DNA of 64,000 bases from Haloarchaeobius sp. HME9146 (GTDB lineage: Archaea > Halobacteriota > Halobacteria > Halobacteriales > Natrialbaceae): positions 1,798,001 through 1,862,000 of the forward strand of contig NZ_JAODVR010000001.1 in NCBI RefSeq assembly GCF_025399835.1. The letters run 5' to 3'. Each line of letters opens with the position of its first letter. The first letter of the stretch is position 1. Below, piece after piece: positions 53,105-61,462 of this stretch. The notes under the pieces were generated by a model. It ran no database searches. It was not told the DNA's origin and worked only from the letters and a program-made list of their open reading frames with translations. A program made the position numbers and the translations under genes.

Positions 53105-54046
53105 ATGCAAACAGACGGTATCCACCACGTCACCGCGGTCGCGAGCGACCCCCAGCGGAACGTGGACTTCTACACCGAAGTCCTCGGACTCCGACTGGTG
53201 AAGCGGACCGTGAACTTCGACGACACCTCGACGTACCACCTCTACTACGGCGACGAGGTCGGTACACCGGGTACCATCCTGACGTTCTTCCCCTTCGACG
53301 GGGCTGGAACCGGCCAGCCGGGCAAGGGACAGGCGACGGCCACCGCGTTCACCATCCCCGAAGGGGCGGTCGACTACTGGCTCGACCGGTTCGACGACCT
53401 CGACGTCGACCACGACGAGCCCCAGTCGCGCTTCGGTGAGACGGTCGTCCCCTTCCGCGACCACGACGGGCAACCGATGGAACTCGTCGCGACCGAGGCC
53501 GGGAGCGACATCGAACCCTGGGCCGGCGGACCCGTCCCCGAGGAGTACGCAATCCGTGGGTTCCACGGCGTCACGCTGCACTCGATGGACCCCGACGTGA
53601 CCGGGTCGGTTCTCGAGACGCTCGGGTACGAACGCGCCGAGGAGACCGAGGACCGAATCCGGTACCGGGCCGGTGGCGACCGCGCGAGCGTGGTCGACCT
53701 GTACCGTGGCGTCGGCGGCCGTGGCGTCCCCGGTGCGGGCACGGTCCACCACGTCGCCTTCCGCGTCCCCGACGACGAGGTACAGGAGTCCCTCGAGGCC
53801 GACCTCGACGAGATTGGCCTGCACGTCACCGACCAGAAGGACCGCCAGTACTTCCGGTCCATCTACTTCAGGGAACCCGGCGGAGTGCTGTTCGAGGTCG
53901 CGACCGACGTGCCGGGCTTCGCGGTCGACGAACCGGTCGAGAGCCTGGGTTCGGAGCTCAAGCTGCCCCCGTGGCTGGCGGACGACCGCGAGCAACTCGA
54001 GGCGGCCCTGCCGTCGCTCGACGCCCCGGAGGTGACGAGCCGATGA
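53105..54046 (+). CDS. Ring-cleaving dioxygenase / VOC family protein (MhqO-like)
   Basis: A 313-aa protein with two vicinal-oxygen-chelate halves. Metal ligands: His in GIHHVTAVA, His in GFHGVTLHS or TVHHVAFRV, and Glu in FREPGGVLFEVAT. LGLRLVKRTVNFDD is a hallmark of MhqO/MhqA-type quinone-ring dioxygenases. The ATG at 53105 has TAAGTATATG (53072-53081) 24-33 bases upstream, a leaderless start; upstream codons in frame fall in the tandem repeat and are not coding. First gene of a three-gene operon, coupled by ATGA to the esterase. Confidence 0.9.
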   Translation: MQTDGIHHVTAVASDPQRNVDFYTEVLGLRLVKRTVNFDDTSTYHLYYGDEVGTPGTILTFFPFDGAGTGQPGKGQATATAFTIPEGAVDYWLDRFDDLDVDHDEPQSRFGETVVPFRDHDGQPMELVATEAGSDIEPWAGGPVPEEYAIRGFHGVTLHSMDPDVTGSVLETLGYERAEETEDRIRYRAGGDRASVVDLYRGVGGRGVPGAGTVHHVAFRVPDDEVQESLEADLDEIGLHVTDQKDRQYFRSIYFREPGGVLFEVATDVPGFAVDEPVESLGSELKLPPWLADDREQLEAALPSLDAPEVTSR

Positions 54047-54702
54047 GCACCGCCGGCGTCCACCAGGACCAACCACTCGCCAGTGCTGGCGCACCGCTCG
54101 ACGTTGCCGAGGGTGCGGTCGTCATGTGCCACGGCCGCGGCGCGAGCGCCCGCAGCATGCTCGCCATGGCCGACGAGTTCCACGAACATGGCGTGGCGTT
54201 CCTCGCCCCGCAGGCCCAACGCGGCACCTGGTACCCGAACTCGTTCATGGCTCCCATCTCGTCGAACGAACCTCATCTCACCTCGGCGCTGCAGGCCGTC
54301 GAGGACGCCATCCAGACCGCACTCGACGCGGGCATCCCCCACGAGCGCATCGCCCTCATGGGCTTCTCGCAGGGAGCCTGCCTCGCCAGCGAGTACGTCG
54401 CCCGGAACGCCCGGCGCTACGGCGGCCTCATGGCACTGTCCGGCGGCGTCATCGGCCCCGAGGGGACCCCGCGGGACTACGACGGTTCCCTCGATGGGAC
54501 GCCGGTCTTCCTCGGCTGCAGCGACGTGGACCCGCACATCCCGCTCGAACGCGTCCAGGAGACCACGCAGGTGTTCGAGGACCTCGACGCCGACGTGACC
54601 GAGCAGATCTACCAGGGCATGGGTCACACCGTCAACGAGGACGAGATAGAACACGTCCGGGACATCGTGGCGAGCCTGGTCGACGGAGCGGGTGAGGACT
54701 GA
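54043..54702 (+). CDS. Phospholipase/carboxylesterase family hydrolase (MhqD-like)
   Basis: A 219-aa alpha/beta hydrolase. Oxyanion motif VVMCHGRGASA, nucleophile elbow ALMGFSQGACLA (Ser in GFSQG), acid in GCSDVDPHIP, and catalytic His in QGMGHTVNEDE. MhqD-type enzymes act with MhqO in removing methylhydroquinone derivatives in Bacillus; the order here (dioxygenase, hydrolase, dioxygenase) supports this. Starts within the stop of the first dioxygenase gene and ends directly before the second. Confidence 0.9.
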   Translation: MSTAGVHQDQPLASAGAPLDVAEGAVVMCHGRGASARSMLAMADEFHEHGVAFLAPQAQRGTWYPNSFMAPISSNEPHLTSALQAVEDAIQTALDAGIPHERIALMGFSQGACLASEYVARNARRYGGLMALSGGVIGPEGTPRDYDGSLDGTPVFLGCSDVDPHIPLERVQETTQVFEDLDADVTEQIYQGMGHTVNEDEIEHVRDIVASLVDGAGED

Positions 54703-55719
54703 GTGACGACACACCACAACGACGAATCCGCGACCTCCTCCAACCCTTCGGAGACGCCTCCCACCGTCTCCGGGCTCCACCACGTCTCCGCCCTGTCTGG
54801 CGACCCGCAGGAGGCAGTGGACTTCGTGAGCGACGTGCTCGGCATGCGACTGGTCAAGCGCACCGTGAACTACGAGGACCAGTTCGCCCACCACATCTAC
54901 TTCGGCGACGGCTCGGGCAGCATCGGCTCCGTGCTCACGCTGTTCCCGTCGAACGCCGGGCCGGATGGCAGGGTCGGCCCGCCACAACCCGGTGCGACCG
55001 CGCTGGCGATTCCCGAAGGGTCGCTCGATTACTGGGCTGGCCGTCTCTCGGCGCACGGGGTCGCATACACCGAGTTCACACGCTTCGGGGAGTCTGGACT
55101 CGCGTTCACGGCACCAGACGGGCTGCCACTGGAACTCGTTGCGACCTCCCAAGATTCCGGGTCCGGATTCGAGCCGTGGGCAGACGGTCCAGTCCCGGTC
55201 GAGCACGCCATCCAGGGGCTCGCGGGGACGACACTGCTCTCACCAGCGCCCTACCAGACGGCCCGCGTGCTCGAGCACTTCGGCTACGAACTCGTCGCCG
55301 AGACCGACGACCGGGTTCGCTACCAGGTTCCCGGCGACCGCGCGAGGGTTGTCGACCTGTCGCTGTCCGGCCCTCGAGACAGCGCCAGCACCATGGGCGG
55401 GTTCGGCCGCGACGGGAAGGGGACGGTCCACCACGTCGCGTTCGGTGTTCCCGACCGTGACGCCCTGCTGTCGTGGCACCACTACCTCCGCGACATCGGG
55501 CTCGAGCCGACCCGCATCAAGGACCGCACGTACTTCCAGTCGGTGTACCTTCGGGAACCCGGTGGCATCCGGTTCGAGTTGGCGACCGAGGGGCCGGGGC
55601 TGACGGTGGACGAACCGGTCGACGAACTCGGCGGGTCGCTTCAGCTGCCCAGATGGGTCGAGGACGACCGTGAAGAGATCGAGAAGCGACTGCCGCCAGT
55701 CGAGTGGCCGACCGCGTAG
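54703..55719 (+). CDS. Second ring-cleaving dioxygenase / VOC family protein
   Basis: A 338-aa paralogue of the 53105 protein, starting with GTG at 54703 immediately after the esterase TGA. It has a 25-residue acidic/Ser-rich N-terminal extension, then GLHHVSALSGDPQEAVDFVSDVLGMRLVKRTVNYED. Metal ligand positions are kept (GLHHVS, TVHHVAFGV, LREPGGIRFELAT). Two VOC enzymes in one operon may open different quinone rings or act together. Length is slightly above the family norm. Confidence 0.9.
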   Translation: MTTHHNDESATSSNPSETPPTVSGLHHVSALSGDPQEAVDFVSDVLGMRLVKRTVNYEDQFAHHIYFGDGSGSIGSVLTLFPSNAGPDGRVGPPQPGATALAIPEGSLDYWAGRLSAHGVAYTEFTRFGESGLAFTAPDGLPLELVATSQDSGSGFEPWADGPVPVEHAIQGLAGTTLLSPAPYQTARVLEHFGYELVAETDDRVRYQVPGDRARVVDLSLSGPRDSASTMGGFGRDGKGTVHHVAFGVPDRDALLSWHHYLRDIGLEPTRIKDRTYFQSVYLREPGGIRFELATEGPGLTVDEPVDELGGSLQLPRWVEDDREEIEKRLPPVEWPTA

Positions 55720-55807
55720 CGAGGGGTGGCCGGCAGAACCGGGCCGCCTTGCGTGTCAGACGCTCTCAGTACGGCTTTATCCCCTCAGCGGTCGTAGGTG
55801 TGTTGTT

Positions 55808-56689
55808 ATGCTGAAGATACTCGTCTCGGGAGCGACAGGCACACAGGGCGGCGCAGTCATCGACCACCTCAGCTCCGGTGCGTACGGTGATTTCGATCTC
55901 TACGGGCTGACCCGTGACGCGACCAGCGAGCGCGCCCAGGGGCTCGCGACCCGGGGCGTCACCGTCGTCGAAGGTGACATGTGCGACGCCGACCGCATGA
56001 CCGACCTCTGTACCGGGATGGATGGCGTGTTCTGCGTCACCACGTTCTTCGAGGACGGCACCGACATCGAGACCGAGCAGGGAACCACCCTCGCCACGTG
56101 TGCGGCCGACGCCGGCGTCTCGCACTTCGTCTACTCCTCGGTCGGCGGTGCCGACCGCGAGACCGGTCTCGCCCACTTCGACTCCAAGTACGCCGTCGAG
56201 CAGGCGCTCGCCGACCTCGACCTCACCACGACCATCGTCCGCCCCGTGTTCTTCATGCAGAACCTCACGGCGAACCTCCACGACGAGATCACCGAGGGCC
56301 GCCTTCCACTCCCCCTCGACAAAGGTGTCGCCCTCCAGCTCGTCGATGCGACCGACATCGGTCGGGCCGCCGCCATGGCCTTCGCCGACCCGGACACCTT
56401 CGCGGGTGAGACCATCGAACTCGCCGGCGACGAATGCACCCTCACCGCGATGGCGAGCGAGTTCGCGGACTACCTCGGCATCGAGGTCGACCCCGTCTAC
56501 CTCCCCATCGACGACTACCGCGCACAGGCCGGCGACGAACTCGCCGACATGTTCCAGTGGTTCAACGACGTCGGCTACGACTCCGACATCGACGAGCTGT
56601 CGCGGCGGTACGGCATCCACTGTAACAGCCTCTCCACGTACCTCGAGAAGAGCGAGGCCTGGCAGCCCGCACCCGCGGCGACGCGCTGA
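55808..56689 (+). CDS. NmrA-like NAD(P)-binding protein
   Basis: A 293-aa atypical short-chain dehydrogenase. The N-terminal dinucleotide motif reads ILVSGATGTQGGAVIDHL (GATGxxGxxV type). FVYSSVGGADRETGLAHFDSKYAVEQAL contains the Ser and the Lys of the family but lacks YxxxK, so it is probably a redox sensor or a reductase with altered chemistry. TATA CGGCTTTATCC (55771-55781) is about 27-37 bases before the ATG at 55808. NmrA-like genes commonly accompany quinone-stress operons such as the one upstream. Confidence 0.88.
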   Translation: MLKILVSGATGTQGGAVIDHLSSGAYGDFDLYGLTRDATSERAQGLATRGVTVVEGDMCDADRMTDLCTGMDGVFCVTTFFEDGTDIETEQGTTLATCAADAGVSHFVYSSVGGADRETGLAHFDSKYAVEQALADLDLTTTIVRPVFFMQNLTANLHDEITEGRLPLPLDKGVALQLVDATDIGRAAAMAFADPDTFAGETIELAGDECTLTAMASEFADYLGIEVDPVYLPIDDYRAQAGDELADMFQWFNDVGYDSDIDELSRRYGIHCNSLSTYLEKSEAWQPAPAATR

Positions 56690-56779
56690 ACCCACCGACT
56701 CGTACACTCCCGTCTTGCATTCCCGTCTTGGAGTCCTGCGAGACGGGGGTTTATACTGACCCGCATCGTCTACAGGTGA

Positions 56780-57694
56780 ATGAGTTCTCCCACGCATCGG
56801 ACGCTGTGGCTTCTCCTCGTCGTCGCCCTCGTCGCCTCCGCCGGCTGCCTCGGCGGAACCACGCCTGACGACACCGCCACCGACCCGACCGTCACCGACG
56901 CCGCGACCCCGGCGACCACCGACCCCGCAACCGACGAAACGACCGACGAAACGTTGACTGCGACGACAACGCAGACGGCTACCGGCTCGTCTGGAACCCA
57001 GGCACACCCGCTCTCGTCCAAGCGCCTCGCGACCTCACACGCGACCTCGCTCCAGAACGCCGAGAACTTCACCCTCGACTACGCCATCGATATGACTCAG
57101 GTGACCTCGACCGAGACCCAGACGTTCACCTTCGACTGGACCGTCCAGGCCAACCTCGCGACGGGCGCACAGGCCATCGACGGCACCCTCGCCGGTGACG
57201 GGTTCACCACCGGCGACGACAACTCGACGATGCAGTTCGACCTCTACGTCTCCCCCGATGGAACCGCGACCCAGCGCTCCACCTTCGGTGATACCGTCCA
57301 GTACCAGCAAGCGGACGCCGCCCAGTACGACGTCTCGACGTACCTCACGGCCATGAACGCGACCAGCGCACTCGACCCAGAAGCTGCGAATTTCACCTAC
57401 GACGGCCCGACGACGGTCGACGGTGAAACCCTCTACGTCTACACCGTCTCCGACCTCGACCAGCTGTACCTGCCCACCGACCAGGCGGACGACTCCGCGT
57501 TCGACGACAGCTCCGTCTCGAAGTTCGACCTCCGCCTCGTCGTCGACGACGCAGGCACCCTCCGAGAGATGCAGTACGACCTCGAAGTGACGGAAGACGG
57601 TTCCAAGCTGAACCTGCACTTCGAACTCTCCTACAGCGAACTCGGCACGACGACGGTCGAAGAACCCGACTGGCTCGATGAGGCGTCGACGTAG
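56780..57694 (+). CDS. Haloarchaeal lipoprotein with Thr-rich linker
   Basis: A 304-aa exported lipoprotein. The signal (MSSPTHRTLWLLLVVALVASAGC) ends in a lipobox with Cys23. Residues 27-75 are a low-complexity Thr/Asp/Ala spacer that would reach through the S-layer and be glycosylated. The folded domain (about 80-304) is beta-rich with NxT sequons (NFTLDY, NATSALD, NFTYDG), like haloarchaeal surface lipoproteins related to LolA/LppX-type folds. Function unknown. An N-terminal Thr desert of Lys is typical for halophiles. Confidence 0.8.
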   Translation: MSSPTHRTLWLLLVVALVASAGCLGGTTPDDTATDPTVTDAATPATTDPATDETTDETLTATTTQTATGSSGTQAHPLSSKRLATSHATSLQNAENFTLDYAIDMTQVTSTETQTFTFDWTVQANLATGAQAIDGTLAGDGFTTGDDNSTMQFDLYVSPDGTATQRSTFGDTVQYQQADAAQYDVSTYLTAMNATSALDPEAANFTYDGPTTVDGETLYVYTVSDLDQLYLPTDQADDSAFDDSSVSKFDLRLVVDDAGTLREMQYDLEVTEDGSKLNLHFELSYSELGTTTVEEPDWLDEAST

Positions 57695-57747
57695 CTGTCA
57701 GTATGTACCCACGGGTAGGAGTTCGTCGGGTCGGTCGCGGGAAAAGT

Positions 57748-57813
57748 TGGCGCTGTAGGATTGTGAACCTCGGCCGTTCGCTGCGCTCGCTCCCTTGTTC
57801 AAATCCTTCGCGG
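57748..57813 (-). repeat. tRNA T-arm-like fragments beside tRNA-Arg
   Basis: TGGCGCTGTAGGATTGTGAA (57748-57767) resembles the 3' end of the adjacent tRNA (GGGCGCTGCAGGATTTGAAC, 57852-57871). On the opposite strand TTGTTCAAATCCTTCGCGG (57795-57813) resembles the T arm again (GGTTCAAATCCTGC). A perfect hairpin GCGGAGA-TAAC-TCTCCGC follows at 57810-57827. These could be degraded attachment sites or tRNA duplications. Confidence 0.4.
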
Positions 57814-57851
57814 AGATAACTCTCCGCTCACGTTGTTCGTGGAAGAATGAT

Positions 57852-57925
57852 GGGCGCTGCAGGATTTGAACCCGCGACAACTTGGTCCGAAGCCAAGCAC
57901 TCTGTCCAGACTGAGCTAAGCGCCC
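57852..57925 (-). tRNA. tRNA-Arg (anticodon TCG)
   Basis: The minus strand folds into a 74-nt cloverleaf: acceptor GGGCGCT/AGCGCCC (7 perfect pairs), D stem GCTC/GAGT, anticodon stem CTTGG/CCAAG with loop CTTCGGA (anticodon TCG, reading CGA), a 5-nt variable loop TTGTC and T arm GCGGG-TTCAAAT-CCTGC. The CCA end is not encoded. It lies between the lipoprotein gene and the pilus operon. Confidence 0.95.
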
Positions 57926-57987
57926 GGTACAACACGACCTACTCGTCTGCCCTTTTTAACTCCCGCGATTTCAACCGAAACGAGGGG

Positions 57988-58746
57988 TCACTGGAACTCG
58001 ACCTCGACGAAGGTGACGCGGACGATGACGTTGTCGGCGTCGCAGGTGAAGTCGCCGTCATTGTCGGGGTCTTCCCAGCCGTCAGTATCCTCGAAGTACC
58101 GGGTCCACGCCTGGTCGAAGTTGCTGGTCGGCACGTCGACGGTGACGTTGTCGGCAGAGACCGAGCTGCTGCGGGAGAGGTTGGGGTAGAGGACGTCGGT
58201 GTCGTTCTGTCGGCTGATTATCTCGGCATTGATCTCGCCACCGATGGCGTTACTGTCGCTGTTCAGGACGACGATGGAGACGACGGCCTGGTCCGAGGAT
58301 TCGCTGCAGAGGAACGACGGCTCTTCTATCATGACGCTCGCGGAGCCGTCCTTGCGGAACACGGCCCCGTTCTCGTAGGCGACGTCCGTGTTCTCGAAGC
58401 TGTACTGGAGTGACCCCGTGGTCTCGGAGGCGACGGTCCAGGTCGTCCCGTTCGAGAGGGCGACCTCGACGGTCATCTGTGACTGTTCTTCGACCTGGAG
58501 GGTCCCCTCGTTGAGCTGAATCGCGCCGGATCGACCGGGGGCTGCGCCCTCCTGGATGTCGTCCAGGCTGACGGAGAGCGCCTGGAACGCCCGGGCTGCG
58601 TTCGTCTTCTGTTCGCCCTCCTGGAACTCGCCAAGACTGCTGAATCCGATACCGTACGTGACGCCGACGGAGGTGATGATGATGGAGAAGACGATGACGA
58701 ACGCGAGCACGTCGCTGACTGCTCGACTGTCACCCCCGGCTCTCAT
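57988..58746 (-). CDS. Archaeal pilin-like protein (DUF7289-type), last gene of pilus operon
   Basis: A 252-aa protein. Its N-terminal stretch SRAVSDVLAFVIVFSIIITSVGVTYGIGF resembles a type III (class III) archaellin/pilin signal: a short charged part followed by one long helix that packs in the filament. The rest is beta-rich, with NxT/S sequons and two cysteines (SFLCSES; FTCDADN). It overlaps the upstream gene by 4 bases (ATGA at 58743-58746). It probably is a minor pilin or secretion pseudopilin of the locus. Confidence 0.8.
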   Translation of the reverse strand: MRAGGDSRAVSDVLAFVIVFSIIITSVGVTYGIGFSSLGEFQEGEQKTNAARAFQALSVSLDDIQEGAAPGRSGAIQLNEGTLQVEEQSQMTVEVALSNGTTWTVASETTGSLQYSFENTDVAYENGAVFRKDGSASVMIEEPSFLCSESSDQAVVSIVVLNSDSNAIGGEINAEIISRQNDTDVLYPNLSRSSSVSADNVTVDVPTSNFDQAWTRYFEDTDGWEDPDNDGDFTCDADNVIVRVTFVEVEFQ

Positions 58747-59288
58747 CGGCGCACCTCCATGGCCGGCTGGAGACTCGGGTAGCCACCGACAGCTGGGTGG
58801 CCGCGGGCAGGGGTTATCGGGTCGTCCTCGAGACGGATGGTGGACCCGTCGTAGACGACGTAGAAGTCGCCACCGCTGACTCGACTCTCGGTGACCGTGG
58901 TCGAGCTACTGAACGGGACGTAGACGGTCATATCCACCGAGGTCGCGTTCAACACCAGGCATGGTTTCGAATACACCGCACAGGAAGATCCTGGTTTGAG
59001 ATGGACTGTGTATCCGGACCCGGAGACCGCCGATGGGTGGCTGGACTGCACGCTCATCGTCGAACTGGTGCCGCCGGCGGCACGGTCGACGCTCGCGAGG
59101 TCGGAGGCGATGCGGTTGCCGATGGTCCGCATCTCGTCGCGGGCCGCATCGGACCGTTCGTCACGCAGGAGGCCACTCGTTCCGACGAGGAGGCCCGCGA
59201 TGAGGATGGTCGTGATGCCGATCGTCAGCACGTGTGTGACGGCTATCGAGACGCCACGGTCGTCGGAGAGGGGGATAGAGCGGGTCAT
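58743..59288 (-). CDS. Archaeal pilin-like protein (DUF7266-type)
   Basis: A 181-aa protein. The N terminus MTRSIPLSDDRGVSIAVTHVLTIGITTILIAGLLVGTSGLL is pilin-like: polar 12-14 residues, then one helix. The soluble part has two cysteines (SSCAVYSKPCLV, forming a likely disulfide loop of 7 residues). It is coupled to the genes on both sides by ATGA overlaps (59285 and 58743). Probably part of a minor-pilin complex. Confidence 0.8.
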   Translation of the reverse strand: MTRSIPLSDDRGVSIAVTHVLTIGITTILIAGLLVGTSGLLRDERSDAARDEMRTIGNRIASDLASVDRAAGGTSSTMSVQSSHPSAVSGSGYTVHLKPGSSCAVYSKPCLVLNATSVDMTVYVPFSSSTTVTESRVSGGDFYVVYDGSTIRLEDDPITPARGHPAVGGYPSLQPAMEVRR

Positions 59289-60307
59289 CGTGAAGTGTTG
59301 TAAACCGGGTCCGAGCGGTAGGTTTCGCGATACGACAGCGTCGGGCTCTCGTACTCAACGTCGATGCCAGCGCGCCAGACGATGGCACTGTAATCGGGCT
59401 CGTCGTCGAACACGCTCCCGAGTTCGTCGAGGGTGCCTTGAACCGAGCTGATGTTGCTCAGGTACAGCGAATAGTTCCCTGTCACGTTCTCGGCGTCGCG
59501 CATCCAGAGTTCGTAGCCACCACCGCTGAGCTGGTCGATGTCGTCGGTGAACTCGAACGAGCAATCGTCACCCTGGACGCTCCCGTTGGTGACGTTGATG
59601 GTGAACGCGTCCGTGGAACTCACGTCGCAGGTCACCTTGTTGTGATTGCGTACCTCGTCCTGCCAGTCGGAGGGGGCTGTCGGGTCCGTCACGGTCGAGG
59701 TGTTTACGATGAGGTCGCCACTGCTCTCGTAGAACCGGATGACGCGCCACTTCATGTCGGTCCCATCCTGACCCTTTACCGCGATGTGAAACGAATCCTC
59801 CCAGTCATCGGAGTTGAGGCTGTCCAGCGTGGTGTTCATCTCGAACCGGGCAACATCAGACGGGTCGGAGTTATCTGCGAGCGCCCAGTTATCGTCGGTG
59901 CCGTCCTGGAAGTCGTCGATTCCTCTCCGGTACACGCGAGCCCCGACCTGTGTCTCTGAGTGATTGTAGCTGACGTTGACCAGCCGTGGACCCTGTTCGG
60001 AGTACGTCTCCCGCAACAGCGTGTTGTAGTCACTGACGTTGGTCGCCATGTTCGACCGCAGGTCGGTGACAGTCTGGTTGTTCTCGTTGAGTGTGCGTGA
60101 GATGACGACCGCCGTTTCCGCTGATGCATGCCGGAGTTCCTCGCTGTCGTCGACCGCACTCACGCTCCCCGTGCTGTCGACGTTCTCGGTGAACAACACG
60201 GTGTTGAACACGACGACGATGCCGAGAATCATGAACGCGATGGCGACAGCGCCGACGAGGACCAGCTGTGCACGGGACCGGCCCTCCGAGGCTTCGAACC
60301 CTACCAT
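59285..60307 (-). CDS. Archaeal pilin-like protein (DUF7261-type)
   Basis: The largest pilin-like protein of the set (340 aa). One N-terminal helix (SRAQLVLVGAVAIAFMILGIVVVFNTVLF) after a charged segment, then a long acidic, sequon-rich ectodomain (NNQT, NVSD, NVSY, NHSE, NMNTT-like sites), indicating a glycosylated extracellular domain. Two cysteines (TCDVS; DCSFE). It overlaps the previous gene's end by 7 bases (60301-60307). Likely the tip or a large minor subunit. Confidence 0.8.
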   Translation of the reverse strand: MVGFEASEGRSRAQLVLVGAVAIAFMILGIVVVFNTVLFTENVDSTGSVSAVDDSEELRHASAETAVVISRTLNENNQTVTDLRSNMATNVSDYNTLLRETYSEQGPRLVNVSYNHSETQVGARVYRRGIDDFQDGTDDNWALADNSDPSDVARFEMNTTLDSLNSDDWEDSFHIAVKGQDGTDMKWRVIRFYESSGDLIVNTSTVTDPTAPSDWQDEVRNHNKVTCDVSSTDAFTINVTNGSVQGDDCSFEFTDDIDQLSGGGYELWMRDAENVTGNYSLYLSNISSVQGTLDELGSVFDDEPDYSAIVWRAGIDVEYESPTLSYRETYRSDPVYNTSR

Positions 60308-60942
60308 ATGACGATGCGCACCTCCACGACGTTATACACTGGACTGTTCGGTGCAGCATCCCGGATGGGGAACTCGGAGCTGTTGGTCTCCCACAGCTCG
60401 GGGCAGTCCGGTTGACAGCCCTGCCCGGTCAGCGTCTGGTTGTCGTACAGGGTGACGGTGTACGTCGCGGCGATGGCCGACTCGGTCGGCACGCCACGGT
60501 AGACCATCCGTTCGGACGGCGAGAGCGTCGGGTCCGAGGGGTGGCGGTACGACACGATGATGTTGTACTCGCGGCCCTGTTCGCCGAACGTCTGGTTCAG
60601 CATCTCGCCGAAGGCTGTCCCGTCCGCATCGCACGTGGTTATGTTCGGCGGCGGTTCCGGCCCGTAGCCGATACGCTCGTCGAACCCACCGGCGAACGTG
60701 TTCTCGTTCGTGGAGCCGTTCCAGTGTCGAATCTGGCACGACAGCGACTCCTCTTGCGAGCTGATGATGAGGATGTCGTCGGCCTCGACCCGGAGCTGTT
60801 CCTGTACGTCGCGACTCACCTTCCCGGAGGTCGTCGGCATGATGACGACCGACTGCAGGGCGAAGAGGACGGCCGCGAGGACGAGGACCGACCCGATGAA
60901 ACCCTCCAGCGTGTACGCCTGTGCTCGTTGGTCCTGTCTCAT
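60301..60942 (-). CDS. Archaeal pilin-like protein (DUF7288-type)
   Basis: A 213-aa protein from ATG 60942. Signal/helix: MRQDQRAQAYTLEGFIGSVLVLAAVLFALQSVVI, with the Gln-Ala-Tyr-Thr-Leu-Glu-Gly context found in archaeal and bacterial type IV prepilins (Glu 5 residues after the cleavage site analogue). Four cysteines (SLSCQIRH; TTCDAD; GQGCQPDCPEL) could give two disulfides. It overlaps the next gene by 7 bases and follows the previous gene by 2 bases. Confidence 0.8.
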   Translation of the reverse strand: MRQDQRAQAYTLEGFIGSVLVLAAVLFALQSVVIMPTTSGKVSRDVQEQLRVEADDILIISSQEESLSCQIRHWNGSTNENTFAGGFDERIGYGPEPPPNITTCDADGTAFGEMLNQTFGEQGREYNIIVSYRHPSDPTLSPSERMVYRGVPTESAIAATYTVTLYDNQTLTGQGCQPDCPELWETNSSEFPIRDAAPNSPVYNVVEVRIVIW

Positions 60943-60944
60943 GA

Positions 60945-61457
60945 TTACCACACCTTCACGACCACGAAACACTGCACGTCACACCGACCACCGGTGACGA
61001 CTATCACCCGGGTCGTCGACGCGGCCGGGGTCTGGCCCTCGTACGTCGTCCCAGCGGTCAGGTTGGTGCCTGACGCCCGCTGGAGGGGCGTGCGCGTCCC
61101 GGTGTCAGTGACGTTCACGATCGTGATGTTGATGTCCGCAGTACTTCGCAGCCCGAAGTGGTCCTGGAGCGCCGACTCGCTGTTCGTGCTCGCCAGGAAG
61201 CTCTCGAGCTGGCTGTAGTTCAACGTCCGGGGCTCGCCATCGACGTTGTTCTCCGCGATGAGGGTCGCCGCGACCCGGTCGGTCTTCGCGGTGATGTCGT
61301 CGCCCAGCGGCGAGCCGAACGGCGTCAGCAGGCTCGGGAGGAAGCCGAAGGTGAACCCGACCGTCAGCAGGAAGATGCTGATACCGATGGCAAAGTCCTG
61401 CGTCGTCTGTGCGCGCTCGTCCTGCCCACAGTCGATGGTTTTGCCTACTGATTTCAT
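60945..61457 (-). CDS. Archaeal pilin-like protein (DUF7287-type)
   Basis: A 170-aa protein. I start at ATG 61457 (MKSVGKTIDCGQDERAQTTQDFAIGISIFLLTVGFTFGFLPSLL): the segment RAQTTQDFAIG is prepilin-like, followed by one helix. The ectodomain carries NxT/S sequons (NITIVNVT; NLTAG) and a Cys pair GGRCDVQCFV near the end. It is the first of five pilin-like genes after tadC and starts 5 bases beyond the tadC stop. Confidence 0.8.
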   Translation of the reverse strand: MKSVGKTIDCGQDERAQTTQDFAIGISIFLLTVGFTFGFLPSLLTPFGSPLGDDITAKTDRVAATLIAENNVDGEPRTLNYSQLESFLASTNSESALQDHFGLRSTADINITIVNVTDTGTRTPLQRASGTNLTAGTTYEGQTPAASTTRVIVVTGGRCDVQCFVVVKVW

Positions 61458-61462
61458 CGTTC

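Noticed and set aside
57748-57776. A second, complete tRNA gene
   Set aside because: Only the 3' part resembles a tRNA; no acceptor or anticodon stem can be formed.
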